Positions 28,607 through 37,497 of a stretch of DNA of 64,000 bases are shown in pieces. Both the position numbers and the translations under genes were made by a program. Source of the stretch: Candidatus Saccharimonadota bacterium (GTDB taxonomy: Bacteria; Patescibacteriota; Saccharimonadia; Saccharimonadales; UBA4665); contig JARIHC010000004.1 of assembly GCA_029288485.1 (NCBI GenBank), positions 1 through 64,000 on the forward strand, written 5' to 3'. The notes under the pieces were generated by a model. That model was given only the letters and a program-made list of their open reading frames with translations. It made no database searches and had not been told where the DNA came from. Every line of letters begins with the position of its first letter. Positions within the stretch are counted from its first letter, which is position 1.

Positions 28607-29085
28607 TGCCTAGAAAAAAGACCAAATCCTTAGTCCGCGATATACCGGGCGATCGTATTTACCAGAATGTAGATGTGCAGAGGCTAATTAACCGCGTTAT
28701 GCTAAACGGCAAAAAACAACTAGCCGAAAGGCTAGTTTACGGCGGCATGGAAAAGGCTGCCAAAAAGCTAAAGGTAGATAATCCGCTCGACGTTTTTGAG
28801 CAGGCAATGAAAAACGTTCAGCCGCATCTCGAGACTCGCTCTCGCCGTGTTGGCGGCGCCAACTACCAGATCCCATTCGAGGTTAAAGGTCAACGCCAGC
28901 GCCACCTTACTATGATGTGGTTTGTGGCTGCAGCCCGTGCTCGCAAAGGCATAAGCATGCAAGACCGCATCGCAGCCGAATTAGTAGATGCTTACAACAA
29001 CCAAGGTGCAGCTGTTAAGAAGCGAGAAGATTCGCATAAGATGGCCGAGGCCAACCGCGCCTTTGCCCATTTCGCAAGGGGCTAA
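28606..29085 (+). CDS. rpsG: Ribosomal protein S7
   Basis: Primary 16S rRNA-binding protein that nucleates 30S head assembly; 159 residues, the normal length. The N-terminus has the family pattern (IYQNVDVQRLINRVM) and the C-terminal helix HKMAEANRAFAHF is conserved. Its ATG overlaps the stop of the small acidic gene. Confidence 0.97.
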   Translation: MPRKKTKSLVRDIPGDRIYQNVDVQRLINRVMLNGKKQLAERLVYGGMEKAAKKLKVDNPLDVFEQAMKNVQPHLETRSRRVGGANYQIPFEVKGQRQRHLTMMWFVAAARARKGISMQDRIAAELVDAYNNQGAAVKKREDSHKMAEANRAFAHFARG

Positions 29086-29092
29086 CGAGAGT

Positions 29093-29389
29093 ATGGGGTC
29101 TAACCTTGCTGGGTATGAATCTGTGGTGCTGGAATCGGATAACGTGTCAGTTGTGGCCTTCGTAGAAACGTTTCTATCTGAGCCAGGGGTTGCGGCATTC
29201 ATTCAGCCGCCACTCGAAAGTGACCAGTCTGAAGGCGTGAAGGTTCCGGGAGCATACCGCATGGAAAACCGGAAAGGTTTGTTAACAGGCTTCTTTATGA
29301 TCGAAAGATGGCTGCCGGATTGTATTGGTGAGCAAGCTCATGATAGGCCGGTAGAGGCGTTCGGTGAAAAAGTTTTAGCAATGATATAA
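29093..29389 (+). CDS. Small protein of unknown function between rpsG and fusA
   Basis: 98 residues, no recognised family. The ATG at 29093, seven bases after the rpsG stop, is preferred; the frame is open upstream only because it runs through rpsG out of frame. The product is mildly acidic with a central RMENRKGLLTGFFMIERW segment. It is read with the str operon. Confidence 0.5.
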   Translation: MGSNLAGYESVVLESDNVSVVAFVETFLSEPGVAAFIQPPLESDQSEGVKVPGAYRMENRKGLLTGFFMIERWLPDCIGEQAHDRPVEAFGEKVLAMI

Positions 29390-29413
29390 AGATTAATGGA
29401 CAGGACATAGAAT

Positions 29414-31501
29414 ATGGCAGCTAAGAAAACAGCAATGGATAAGATTCGCAACATCGGCATTATCGCCCATATCGATGCCGGTAAGACGACTACCACTGAA
29501 GGTATTCTGTATCGCACTGGGCTGAAGCATAAAATCGGTGCTGTACACGAAGGCGAAACTACTACTGACTGGATGGCTCAGGAGCGCGAGCGCGGTATTA
29601 CTATCGTTAGCGCCGCTGTTACCTGTTACTGGAAAGACCATCAGATTAATATTATCGATACCCCGGGCCACATCGACTTTACCGTTGAAGTGGAGCGCTC
29701 TTTGCGCGTTCTTGACGGGGCCGTGGTTGTCTTTGACGGCAAGATGGGCGTTGAATCGCAATCTGAAACTGTCTGGCGCCAGGCTGACAAATACGGTGTA
29801 CCGCGCATCTGTTTCATCAACAAGATCAACCAAACCGGCGGCGACTTTTACAAGTCGCTGGATACAATCCACGCCCGGCTTTCCAAGCACGCTTTCCCGA
29901 TCCATCTGCCAATCGGCTTCGAGCAGCAAGTTAATGGCGTTGTTGACCTCGTTAGCATGAAGGCCTATACCTACAAAGAATTCACCGACCATGAGCTTAC
30001 AGAGGGCGACATCCCTGAAGACATGCAAGATAAGGTTAAAAAATACCGCTCGTTACTGATTGAAAACGCTGTAGCTGAAGACGAAAAGATGCTGGAGAAG
30101 TACTTTGAAGTTGGTGAAGAAGGTATGAGCGAAGAAGAAATCAAGCACGCTATCCGCCAGGCTACTCTGACAGGTAAGTTCTTCCCAGTTACCGGCGGTG
30201 ACGGTCGCGGTGTGATTGTTGAAAAAGTACTGGATTTGGTTAATAGCCTGTTGCCTAGCCCAAGCGACCGCGGCAGTACGTGGGGTACGCATCCCAAGAG
30301 CGGCGACGAAATCGAGCGCAAGCCAGAAGAGTCTCAACCATTTGCGGGCTTAGCTTTCAAGATTGCTACTGATCCTTTTGTTGGCAAGCTAGCCTATTTC
30401 CGTGTGTACTCCGGCGTTATCAAGTCAGGCAGCTATATCATGAATAGCTCGACCGGCGAGAAAGAACGCGTTGGTCGGGTCGTCCGTATGCAGGCCGATA
30501 AGCGCGAAGACGTCGATGAGGTTGGCGCCGGAGACATTGCCGCCATCGTTGGACTGAAAGGCACCACTACCGGCAACACGCTCTGCGACCAGAACAACCC
30601 GATCGTTCTAGAAAGCATCAGCTTCCCTGAGCCCCCCGTCAGCATCGCTATCGAGCCGAAGACCAAAGCCGATCAAGAAAAGATGAGCCTGGCTTTGCAG
30701 CGGTTAGCAGAAGAAGACCCGACTTTCCGGGTGCACGTAGATGACGAAACTGGCCAGACTATCATCAGCGGCATGGGTGAGCTCCACCTGGAAATCCTAG
30801 TCGATCGCATGAAGCGCGAGTTCAAGGTTGAGGCCAACATCGGCCAGCCACAAGTAGCTTACCGCGAGACTATTCGCAAAGATAACGTAGAAGTCCAGGG
30901 TAAATTTATCCGGCAATCAGGTGGCCGTGGCCAATACGGCGACGTATGGCTGCGCATTAGTCAGAATGAAGCTGGCAAAGGTTTTGAATTCATAAATTCC
31001 ATCAAAGGCGGCGTGGTTCCGGCAGAGTACATTAAGCCCGTTCAACAAGGCATAGAAGAGGCCATGAGTAACGGCGTTGTTGCCGGTTATCCGGTAGTTG
31101 ATATCAAGGCTGAACTTTATGATGGCTCTTACCACGAAGTCGATTCATCTGAAATGGCCTTTAAGATTGCCGGTTCAATGGCGCTCCAAGAAGGCGTTAA
31201 AAAAGCTAGCCCAGTCTTACTTGAGCCAATCATGAAAGTCGTTGTTGTAACACCCGAAGAATTCATGGGCGATGTAATTGGCGACCTGAACAGCAAGCGC
31301 GGACGAATTGAGAGCATGGAAGACCTTACGCCCGGCGTTAAAGAGATTACTGCTTTCGTCCCGTTGGGTGAAATGTTTGGATATACCACTAATCTGCGTT
31401 CTACTACTCAAGGTCGGGCTAGCTCCAGCATGGAACTTGACCACTATGCCGACGTTCCGCCAAATGTGGCTCAGGATATAATTGCCAAAAACTCCAAATA
31501 A
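29414..31501 (+). CDS. fusA: Elongation factor G
   Basis: Translocase GTPase of 695 residues. The G1 motif is AHIDAGKTT (18-26), followed by the switch I RGITI and G3 DTPGH, and [10 protein letters not shown] carries the G4 region (NKI in place of the usual NKMD). Domains II-V are complete, ending with the conserved [14 protein letters not shown] segment. AGGA precedes the ATG. It follows the small orphan at 29093 by 24 bases. Confidence 0.97.
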   Translation: MAAKKTAMDKIRNIGIIAHIDAGKTTTTEGILYRTGLKHKIGAVHEGETTTDWMAQERERGITIVSAAVTCYWKDHQINIIDTPGHIDFTVEVERSLRVLDGAVVVFDGKMGVESQSETVWRQADKYGVPRICFINKINQTGGDFYKSLDTIHARLSKHAFPIHLPIGFEQQVNGVVDLVSMKAYTYKEFTDHELTEGDIPEDMQDKVKKYRSLLIENAVAEDEKMLEKYFEVGEEGMSEEEIKHAIRQATLTGKFFPVTGGDGRGVIVEKVLDLVNSLLPSPSDRGSTWGTHPKSGDEIERKPEESQPFAGLAFKIATDPFVGKLAYFRVYSGVIKSGSYIMNSSTGEKERVGRVVRMQADKREDVDEVGAGDIAAIVGLKGTTTGNTLCDQNNPIVLESISFPEPPVSIAIEPKTKADQEKMSLALQRLAEEDPTFRVHVDDETGQTIISGMGELHLEILVDRMKREFKVEANIGQPQVAYRETIRKDNVEVQGKFIRQSGGRGQYGDVWLRISQNEAGKGFEFINSIKGGVVPAEYIKPVQQGIEEAMSNGVVAGYPVVDIKAELYDGSYHEVDSSEMAFKIAGSMALQEGVKKASPVLLEPIMKVVVVTPEEFMGDVIGDLNSKRGRIESMEDLTPGVKEITAFVPLGEMFGYTTNLRSTTQGRASSSMELDHYADVPPNVAQDIIAKNSK

Positions 31502-31510
31502 GACAATAAA

Positions 31511-31539
31511 TTGACGATATAGCTAATAAGTGATAGAAT
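31511..31539 (+). promoter_or_regulatory. Promoter of the 205-residue orphan, predicted leaderless
   Basis: TTGACG (31511-31516), 17 bases, TAGAAT (31534-31539), with seven bases to the ATG at 31547. It begins right after fusA, so the orphan can be expressed apart from the str operon. Confidence 0.75.
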
Positions 31540-31546
31540 TTGCGAT

Positions 31547-32164
31547 ATGAGCGAGCTTGATCGTCCAACTTTTGAAACCTGTGGCTTCTTCGAAGGTGCC
31601 TACGACTTCCATCCATATCTTCGCGAAGAAGTAAGAGGTGAAAGACTCGCAAATTATATCGGACACTTTAGCAGATGGGACTTAAGCCATGCTCGCCCCG
31701 AAATATATGGTTTTTCGGAGGAAGTTGATGCGGTCTTGCCTAAAATCCATCTTCCATATCGGACTACCAACACTGTTAAGCAAGTAGGTCTACAATTCCG
31801 GCATAACGGAAGAGAAAATTCTTCTGTTCCGGACGCATATTCTGTGAGGTATGCTCGGTGTGGTAGCACATCTAGTAGGGGCCATGACATTACTAAAAGT
31901 CTATATGTTGATATCCTACGGAGAGATTTAGCCCCAGCATTAGCAGAAGACACTGCTTCTGATGACACAATAAGAAAGTGGCAGCGTGTTGCAAGGATAG
32001 GTCAGGCATTTGGAAATGCTGTGCTGGCTTTTTCTGTAGATTCACAGTCGTACAAGCCATTTCTTAGCACTCAAGGTTCAAAGTATAAGAGAGGCCAACT
32101 TGAACCCCTCAAGTCAGAAGCTTTAGCGCAGGCTGTGTTTGATACAGTCTACTTCTGGGAGTAG
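31547..32164 (+). CDS. Protein of unknown function, first of three orphans between fusA and tuf
   Basis: 205 residues, soluble, no recognised motif. Charged throughout, with an aromatic-rich N-terminus (GFFEGAYDFHPYL) and a conserved-looking HGRENSSVP-type central segment. The good promoter placed seven bases before the ATG supports a real, independently transcribed gene. Codon use here is less GC-rich than in the flanking elongation-factor genes, which may mean lower expression or later acquisition. Confidence 0.55.
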   Translation: MSELDRPTFETCGFFEGAYDFHPYLREEVRGERLANYIGHFSRWDLSHARPEIYGFSEEVDAVLPKIHLPYRTTNTVKQVGLQFRHNGRENSSVPDAYSVRYARCGSTSSRGHDITKSLYVDILRRDLAPALAEDTASDDTIRKWQRVARIGQAFGNAVLAFSVDSQSYKPFLSTQGSKYKRGQLEPLKSEALAQAVFDTVYFWE

Positions 32165-32202
32165 ATATCTTAATGCTGTTATAGTTGTTGTCTGAGCGAC
32201 GA

Positions 32203-32231
32203 TTGCGCATAAGCTCTTAATAGGGCATAAT
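32203..32231 (+). promoter_or_regulatory. Promoter of the second orphan
   Basis: TTGCGC (32203-32208), 17 bases, CATAAT (32226-32231). The ATG at 32242 is ten bases downstream, leaving a leader of three or four bases at most. Confidence 0.55.
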
Positions 32232-32241
32232 TGAATCAAAT

Positions 32242-32616
32242 ATGAGCGAAAACAGAGTATTAATGCTAGACGACTCAACCAAGCTAGCTCTTTGGGAGTT
32301 TGGCCAAATGGGCGAGCCTGGGCCAACTATCGAAGAGGTGCAGGAAATGATTCCGGGTAGTCTGAGCCTCACAGAGATAAACACTCTCGGATTGCAGATC
32401 TCCTGTTTCGTCGAGAGAGTTAATCCTAGCCGTAATGCACTTTCTCATGGCCGTAAAGCCGAAGACGAGACCGTTTTTAATATCGGTGCAGCCGCTATAC
32501 TAACTGGAGACCGTAAAACTGCCGAGAGCGCGATTGCCCATATGAAACGCGACAAACTTGCCCCGATGAGATTCTTAGGCGGAATGATGCTAAGCCGCAA
32601 ACTTAAAAATTTGTAA
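32242..32616 (+). CDS. Protein of unknown function, second of three orphans between fusA and tuf
   Basis: 124 residues, helical in appearance, no recognised family and no membrane segment. The N-terminus MSEN resembles that of other orphans in this region (MSEL, MSEQ) only in the first three residues. It has its own promoter and ends just before the promoter of the next orphan. Confidence 0.5.
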   Translation: MSENRVLMLDDSTKLALWEFGQMGEPGPTIEEVQEMIPGSLSLTEINTLGLQISCFVERVNPSRNALSHGRKAEDETVFNIGAAAILTGDRKTAESAIAHMKRDKLAPMRFLGGMMLSRKLKNL

Positions 32617-32639
32617 TAAGTTGACATGAGTGGTATAAT
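32611..32639 (+). promoter_or_regulatory. Promoter of the third orphan, predicted leaderless
   Basis: TTGTAA (32611-32616), 17 bases, perfect TATAAT (32634-32639), six bases before the ATG at 32646. The nearby TTGACA at 32621 is too close to the -10 to act as its -35. Confidence 0.7.
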
Positions 32640-32645
32640 TACCCT

Positions 32646-33020
32646 ATGTCAAAGCTTGAGAGACAGCATGAAGCTCCCCGCGCTCCACATGCGCGGTTAG
32701 CCTGGTTTACCGGCTTAATAGGTGTTATTGATTCAGCGTTAAGAGGTCGTCGCGATGACTCGTCGCTCAAAGGCGACGGAGAGCCTCAGCTGGCCGGTCT
32801 GCCGATGAGCGAAATTGTTGCAGGGCTTGATAGCAGTCTGGTGGCGCATGTCGCCGACGAACGAGGCGTAGATTTGCATCGGGTTTCCGACGAAGTATAT
32901 GTCACTATCCCTAAACAGACCATGACGGTTGATGATTTTATAAAAGCAGAGGGCGGCGACCCACAGGATGCTGAACTGCGGGCAGACATACAGAACTTTA
33001 TTGCCGGCCAAAGCGAATAA
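32646..33020 (+). CDS. Protein of unknown function, third of three orphans between fusA and tuf
   Basis: 124 residues. A basic N-terminal part with a short hydrophobic stretch (ARLAWFTGLIGVID) is followed by an acidic C-terminal half. The hydrophobic stretch is too weak to call a membrane anchor. No family is recognised. The gene lies just upstream of the tuf promoter. Confidence 0.5.
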   Translation: MSKLERQHEAPRAPHARLAWFTGLIGVIDSALRGRRDDSSLKGDGEPQLAGLPMSEIVAGLDSSLVAHVADERGVDLHRVSDEVYVTIPKQTMTVDDFIKAEGGDPQDAELRADIQNFIAGQSE

Positions 33021-33044
33021 ACACCACCGGTGTATCGTTAACTC

Positions 33045-33073
33045 TTTACAAACCTGTTAATATCAGCTAACAT
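33045..33073 (+). promoter_or_regulatory. tuf promoter
   Basis: TTTACA (33045-33050), 17 bases, TAACAT (33068-33073). The predicted leader of about 65 bases ends with AAGGAG (33129-33134) before the ATG at 33145. Unlike the orphans, tuf uses a leader with a Shine-Dalgarno sequence. Confidence 0.6.
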
Positions 33074-33144
33074 TATTCGGTAAGATGCGTGGGTTATCTA
33101 TTGCTCGCGCAAAAATTAGTAATAACTAAGGAGTAATTCAAGAA

Positions 33145-34329
33145 ATGGCAGAGAATTTTGACCGCAGCAAGCCGCACGTCAACGTAGGTACCATGGGTCA
33201 CGTTGACCACGGTAAGACTACTTTGACCGCAGCAATCACCGCTGTGCTGGCTAAGAAGTTGCCCAGCAACGTTAACAAACCCATCAAATATGACGAAATC
33301 GACAACGCGCCCGAAGAAAAGCAGCGCGGCATCACTATCGCTACTTCGCACCAAGAGTATGAAAGCGAAAAGCGCCATTATGCTCACGTTGACATGCCTG
33401 GCCACGCCGACTACGTCAAAAACATGATTACTGGCGCCGCTCAGGTAGACGGTGCAATTTTGGTAGTTTCAGCTGCCGATGGTCCTATGCCGCAGACTCG
33501 CGAGCACGTGCTGCTGGCTAAGCAAGTCGGCGTCCCGTATATCTTGGTCTTCTTGAACAAGATGGACCTCGCTGACGCTGACTTGGTTGACCTGGTGGAA
33601 GAAGAAGTTCGCGAATTGCTCGAGAAGAATGGCTTCGACAAGAACGCTCCGATTATCCGCGGCAGCGCCACCAAAGCTTTGGAGGGCGACGCTGAGAATG
33701 AAGACAAGATTATGGAGCTTGTTAAGGCTATGGACGAAAACATCCCTGAGCCGAAGCGCGAGCTTGATAAGCCTTTCTTGATGCCTATAGAAGACGTCTT
33801 CTCTATCAAGGGCCGCGGCACTGTTGCTACGGGTCGTATTGAGCAGGGTATCGTTAAGGTTAATGAAGAAGTTGAAATCGTTGGCATCAAAGACACTCAA
33901 AAGAGTACTGTTACAGGTGTTGAAATGTTCAAGAAAAATCTTGATCAAGGCCAAGCTGGCGACAATGTAGGCATTCTGCTGCGCGGTATTGAACGCGACG
34001 ACATTGAACGCGGCCAGGTTCTGGCTAAGACTGGCACCATTACTCCGCACACTGAGTTCGATAGCGAAGTCTACATTTTGACTAAAGAAGAAGGCGGTCG
34101 TCACACCCCGTTCTTCAAGGGTTACAAGCCTCAGTTCTATTTCCGAACTACCGATGTTACCGGTGAAGTTGAGCTGCCGGCCGACAAAGAAATGGTTATG
34201 CCGGGCGACACCGTAACCTTCAAGGTTAAGTTGCTGGCTCCGATTGCTATGGAGCAGGGTCTGCGCTTTGCTATCCGTGAAGGCGGCCGCACCGTAGGTG
34301 CCGGCGTCGTCACTAAGATAGTCAAGTAA
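33145..34329 (+). CDS. tuf: Elongation factor Tu
   Basis: GTPase that delivers aminoacyl-tRNA to the ribosome; 394 residues, the standard length. G1 is GHVDHGKT (18-25), followed by [13 protein letters not shown] and the G4 NKMD. The C-terminal beta barrels ([19 protein letters not shown]) are complete. The gene is a single unit ended by a strong terminator. Confidence 0.98.
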   Translation: MAENFDRSKPHVNVGTMGHVDHGKTTLTAAITAVLAKKLPSNVNKPIKYDEIDNAPEEKQRGITIATSHQEYESEKRHYAHVDMPGHADYVKNMITGAAQVDGAILVVSAADGPMPQTREHVLLAKQVGVPYILVFLNKMDLADADLVDLVEEEVRELLEKNGFDKNAPIIRGSATKALEGDAENEDKIMELVKAMDENIPEPKRELDKPFLMPIEDVFSIKGRGTVATGRIEQGIVKVNEEVEIVGIKDTQKSTVTGVEMFKKNLDQGQAGDNVGILLRGIERDDIERGQVLAKTGTITPHTEFDSEVYILTKEEGGRHTPFFKGYKPQFYFRTTDVTGEVELPADKEMVMPGDTVTFKVKLLAPIAMEQGLRFAIREGGRTVGAGVVTKIVK

Positions 34330-34347
34330 GTGGCTTGACGATAAACA

Positions 34348-34377
34348 AGAAAGAGCCCGTTAGGGCTCTTTCTTTTT
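34348..34377 (+). terminator. Intrinsic terminator after tuf
   Basis: A perfect 11-base-pair stem, AGAAAGAGCCC / GGGCTCTTTCT, with GTTA loop, followed by TTTT. It separates tuf from the rpsJ transcription unit and is one of only two clear intrinsic terminators in the window. Confidence 0.95.
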
Positions 34378-34400
34378 ACTGGCCCGACAAACGTAACCAC

Positions 34401-34428
34401 TTTCCCTGGTGGAATTATCTGGTAGAAT
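34401..34428 (+). promoter_or_regulatory. Probable rpsJ promoter
   Basis: TTTCCC (34401-34406), 16 bases, TAGAAT (34423-34428), between the tuf terminator and rpsJ. The leader of about 90 bases ends with a small hairpin, GGAC-AAAC-GTCC (34496-34507), directly before the purine-rich GGAAAGGA ribosome-binding site. Confidence 0.5.
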
Positions 34429-34524
34429 AGGCCAGTAAACTAAAACTGCTGATTAAAAGTCACTTTTGAAAAACAGAGGGATGTTACAGCAGGCTGGACA
34501 AACGTCCGGAAAGGAACACCACCT

Positions 34525-34872
34525 ATGGCAGACGCCAAAACTACTACAAAATCAACTACAGCCGACGGAAAGCAGCGAATCCGCATTCGCTTGAAAGCTT
34601 ACGATCATAAAGTTATAGATCAGGCCGCTAAGCAGATTGTGGATACGGTGCTCAGAAACGGCTCTACGCTGGCTGGCCCGATACCGTTACCGACCAGAAA
34701 AAGTACTTTTACGGTTGTTAAGAGTCCGCATGTATATAAAAAAGGCCGGGAGCAGTTTGAGATGCGCGTCCATAAACGTCTGATAGACGTGTTTGAGCCA
34801 ACGCCCAAGACAATTGACAGCCTGATGAACCTCAGCTTGCCTGCAGGCTGTGATGTAGAAATTAAGATGTAA
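34525..34872 (+). CDS. rpsJ: Ribosomal protein S10
   Basis: 30S head protein and NusB partner in antitermination. 115 residues; the core from [12 protein letters not shown] onward matches the family, with about 13 additional Lys/Thr-rich residues at the N-terminus. Normally rpsJ is followed directly by rplC. Here two unrelated genes of 118 and 669 residues intervene. Confidence 0.96.
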   Translation: MADAKTTTKSTTADGKQRIRIRLKAYDHKVIDQAAKQIVDTVLRNGSTLAGPIPLPTRKSTFTVVKSPHVYKKGREQFEMRVHKRLIDVFEPTPKTIDSLMNLSLPAGCDVEIKM

Positions 34873-34892
34873 CGGAGTATAGATACACGAAT

Positions 34893-35249
34893 ATGAGCGA
34901 ACTCGCCACAATTACTAGGTCCGTATGTATGAGAGAGACAGACGATAATCTATATATCGCCGTCAGTAAGCCCTATCAGCCGTACGACCCTACTTACGAG
35001 GAATTAATGTCTATCACGGAGCACGGTCAAGTTAAGACGCTCAAAAACGAGGGTAGTCAAGTATTTGTGCATCCTATAGACGAGGTTCCAAGAGAAAAAG
35101 GCAGTAAAGCTAATAGTCAAGATCAACTAAGTGCTTACGTTATATTCTCGTTATCTAAAGTAATACGTAACTCTAATCCGATCCTTATTGATCCGATTAT
35201 ATATAGAGTGGAAGATAAACTTCCTCCTATGCCATACATAAAGTTCTAA
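34893..35249 (+). CDS. Protein of unknown function between rpsJ and rplC
   Basis: 118 residues, no recognised family. The start [10 protein letters not shown] at 34893 lies 21 bases after the rpsJ stop. The sequence TATAGATA (34878-34885) just upstream may be a -10 that places the start codon at the transcript start, but no convincing -35 accompanies it. Base composition is AT-richer than in the adjacent ribosomal genes. Confidence 0.5.
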   Translation: MSELATITRSVCMRETDDNLYIAVSKPYQPYDPTYEELMSITEHGQVKTLKNEGSQVFVHPIDEVPREKGSKANSQDQLSAYVIFSLSKVIRNSNPILIDPIIYRVEDKLPPMPYIKF

Positions 35250-35259
35250 TTACATAAGT

Positions 35260-35288
35260 TTGCTTTTATATGGCTAATATAATATAAT
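35260..35288 (+). promoter_or_regulatory. Promoter of the 669-residue winged-helix gene
   Basis: TTGCTT (35260-35265), 17 bases, perfect TATAAT (35283-35288); the ATG at 35299 follows after ten bases. The gene can therefore be transcribed separately from rpsJ, with almost no leader. Confidence 0.7.
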
Positions 35289-35298
35289 AGTAGATTGT

Positions 35299-37308
35299 AT
35301 GAGTGAGCAGGAATATAGTTTTTTAGCGGACTGTCAACAGTACCGTGAGTTATCAGAGTTACAAGCCCAGGAGGCCGATCTTAATGCCGGCTTAGCTGCT
35401 GATGACTTTGCAACTGACAGTATCAAAACAGCTTATGAAGCAGCATTGCAAGAAGTTTCTGGCCAGGCAGCTGACTTAGCAGCCAACCCTGAGCTCCAAC
35501 AAAAAGTTCTGTCAGCGGGCGCCCAAGCCGTTAAAGTGCTCGAGCAGCTTGGTCCGCTGCGCGGCATATTATCAGCTGAGGAAATCGCCGATATGGAGGC
35601 TGGCGCCCGCGGAGATGCCTCTAGCGTAGCCGACTATTATCGTCGCTACGGCGCTAACACCGAAGAAGCTCGAGAATTATTGGCATCTTTGGCAAAAGTA
35701 GGTAACTTTGCGGTTGCAGGCGCAACTGCGGTAGCGCCGCGTATGCCTCGACCTACACCGAGGCCATCTAGTCATCCACAACCACCCGAGCCTGTCTCTG
35801 CAGCTTCCGAGCCTAGACCGCCTGCCCCTTCTCCTGAAAAAAATCAGGCCAAGCCCAAAGAAATTACGCTTATTTTTAACGATGATGGAGTTAGGGTTGG
35901 TAATAAGGGCAAAGTAAATCCATATGTAATTAAGGCTCCTGCTGAGTTTAGGTCCAGATTAACTCATGCCCGGCGCAGCATGTTATTTCATATGGCTAAG
36001 CACCCTGGTCAAATGTTCTCATCGCCTGAATTGTGGGAAGTGGCGTTTGGTTCCGAGAGCGAATATGACAAAGGATCAATGACCACTATAAGAGACTGGT
36101 TCCACAAACTGACTCACCGTCGCGAGCCTTTACTTGCTTCCACCGGTGGTAGCATGGGCTACCGAATAGGCATTTCCCCATCTTTCCATACGAAGGTCGT
36201 TGAAGCTGACAAAAAGACTGAAGGTGCGCCAACTGCAAAACCTGAAGAGCGCGAGCTTGGCGGCGTGCGTCTGAGCAGTCTTTACGTGGCGGTTCAGCGG
36301 CTAATTAGTCATAACCATGTTTTAGAAGGCCACGGTATGCCAGCTGTCAGCCAGGAACTAAAAGAGTCTTTAGATGCATACCGGCCCGATATGTCAGAGT
36401 TTATAACCGATGCCGACAAAATAGCTTACAGGGATGGTTGCGTTCACGAAGTCCAGTACGTATTTAATAGCAATAAACTGTTTGTGCAATTCCTTGAGTC
36501 TCTCGGCGAGGAGAACACTCTTATGGGGCTTGCCGAGTACTTTATAGAATTACTGGATCAGCCGAAGCAAAGAAAATTTGTTAGCCGGCTCATGATGGCG
36601 CGGTTGCAGAACAAAGGCGTGGCTGGTCAGGATGGTGGTATAGATGGTTTAGAAAGCGAACTGGTAGATGAAGATGGAGTGGTACTATGGCCAATCAAGA
36701 CTGAGGCTGAGAATGCCGGCGAAGCTACGCCGACTGCCGCTCGCGAGGAACCAGCTAGCTCGTCTTCGCGCCGTCGTCGTCGAGACCGTCGCTTGCCGCC
36801 AGTAGAAACTGAGCTACCATCTGAATCGGAAGCCAAGGCCGACCAAAATGGTAATGGTGCCGATGAGAGCCAAGATCAGCCGGCTAAAGGCGAGTTCCGC
36901 AGAATCGTTAATGATCAAGAGGTTTGGGCTCACGATGAACGTGCTAACGGTGATAAACGAGCCAAGATCCAAGAGCTCGAGGACTACGTCTATGATCTCA
37001 GTGTTAAGTTCTTCAAGAACTTTGATCCGACTAAAAGTTATTCTAGACCGCAGCTGCAAAGTGTCTTCACGGAATTTACGCCTCGTATGGGAGTTGATGC
37101 CCGCGAGAACAAAGTTGGCCCTAAGGAGCGCCACAATCCAGTCTACTCGTTAGATGATATGCTCCATGTCTTGATATACAGCCACTCACAATTCCAGCCT
37201 TTATCGGCTCATAAACGAAAAGCCACTCAGAACTTGGTCAAACGTGTGGTTAACCAGGGTATCAAACGCGCCCAGGTCGAAGTTGGCGCAATCACGACCG
37301 CTGCCTAG
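35299..37308 (+). CDS. Large protein with OmpR/PhoB-like winged-helix domain, inserted in the S10 operon
   Basis: 669 residues, not a known ribosomal protein. Residues 1-150 are helical and acidic. A Pro/Ser-rich linker (about 153-190) leads to a domain at about 205-290 with the layout of a winged helix-turn-helix of the OmpR/PhoB C-terminal type: RRSMLFHMAKHPGQMFSS (recognition start), then WEVAFG, a helix around TTIRDWFHKL and a wing ending GSMGYRIG. A helical middle region, a disordered Arg-rich segment (SSSRRRRRDRR near 490) and a conserved-looking C-terminal domain (about 555-660) follow. DNA or RNA binding is inferred. There is no receiver domain. Its place between rpsJ and rplC and its own promoter suggest a regulator of, or partner to, translation genes. 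Confidence 0.55.
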   Translation: MSEQEYSFLADCQQYRELSELQAQEADLNAGLAADDFATDSIKTAYEAALQEVSGQAADLAANPELQQKVLSAGAQAVKVLEQLGPLRGILSAEEIADMEAGARGDASSVADYYRRYGANTEEARELLASLAKVGNFAVAGATAVAPRMPRPTPRPSSHPQPPEPVSAASEPRPPAPSPEKNQAKPKEITLIFNDDGVRVGNKGKVNPYVIKAPAEFRSRLTHARRSMLFHMAKHPGQMFSSPELWEVAFGSESEYDKGSMTTIRDWFHKLTHRREPLLASTGGSMGYRIGISPSFHTKVVEADKKTEGAPTAKPEERELGGVRLSSLYVAVQRLISHNHVLEGHGMPAVSQELKESLDAYRPDMSEFITDADKIAYRDGCVHEVQYVFNSNKLFVQFLESLGEENTLMGLAEYFIELLDQPKQRKFVSRLMMARLQNKGVAGQDGGIDGLESELVDEDGVVLWPIKTEAENAGEATPTAAREEPASSSSRRRRRDRRLPPVETELPSESEAKADQNGNGADESQDQPAKGEFRRIVNDQEVWAHDERANGDKRAKIQELEDYVYDLSVKFFKNFDPTKSYSRPQLQSVFTEFTPRMGVDARENKVGPKERHNPVYSLDDMLHVLIYSHSQFQPLSAHKRKATQNLVKRVVNQGIKRAQVEVGAITTAA

Positions 37309-37349
37309 GATTGAAGGCAGCCAATCACTCTTGTAGAATTTGCAACACG

Positions 37350-37377
37350 TTGACAGGGGTAAGTGTATCATGATACT
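37350..37377 (+). promoter_or_regulatory. rplC operon promoter
   Basis: TTGACA (37350-37355), 16 bases, GATACT (37372-37377), start predicted near 37384. This makes rplC, rather than rpsJ, the first gene of the main ribosomal protein transcription unit. Confidence 0.75.
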
Positions 37378-37383
37378 CTGTTA

Positions 37384-37497
37384 GGGAATCTCGACAAGAT
37401 TTTTACTTGGCTTGCGCCCGCAGGTCTGCCAAAAACAGAGGTAGAAACCGCCGCAGCCAAGAATTTTTATGTCTTGTTTGAATTCAGAAAGGTCCAA
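37384..37497 (+). promoter_or_regulatory. Structured 5' leader of rplC, candidate ribosomal-protein autoregulatory RNA
   Basis: The leader of about 114 bases can fold into a stem CTTGGCT (37406-37412) / AGCCAAG (37455-37461), extended by GCG (37414-37416) / CGC (37452-37454), which encloses a small TCTG/CAGA hairpin. A T-rich stretch and AGAAAGG before the GTG start follow. It sits where the S10 leader, the target of L4 autoregulation, sits in many bacteria. It does not obviously match the Escherichia coli version. Confidence 0.4.

Noticed and set aside
29393-30028. Long antisense ORF of 211 codons opposite fusA
   Set aside because: It mirrors the codon structure of fusA, matches no family and has no promoter or ribosome-binding site. 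The same holds for the long antisense ORF at 33469-34104 opposite tuf and the one at 39691-40146 opposite rplB.
32621-32639. TTGACA at 32621 as -35 of the third orphan's promoter
   Set aside because: Only seven bases separate it from the TATAAT; TTGTAA at 32611 has the correct 17-base spacing.
33021-33033. Hairpin ACACC-ACC-GGTGT after the third orphan as a terminator
   Set aside because: The stem has only five pairs and no T tract follows.
37363-37497. 45-codon N-terminal extension of L3
   Set aside because: The extension begins before the predicted transcription start and forms the structured leader; the GTG at 37498 gives the standard L3 N-terminus with a ribosome-binding site.
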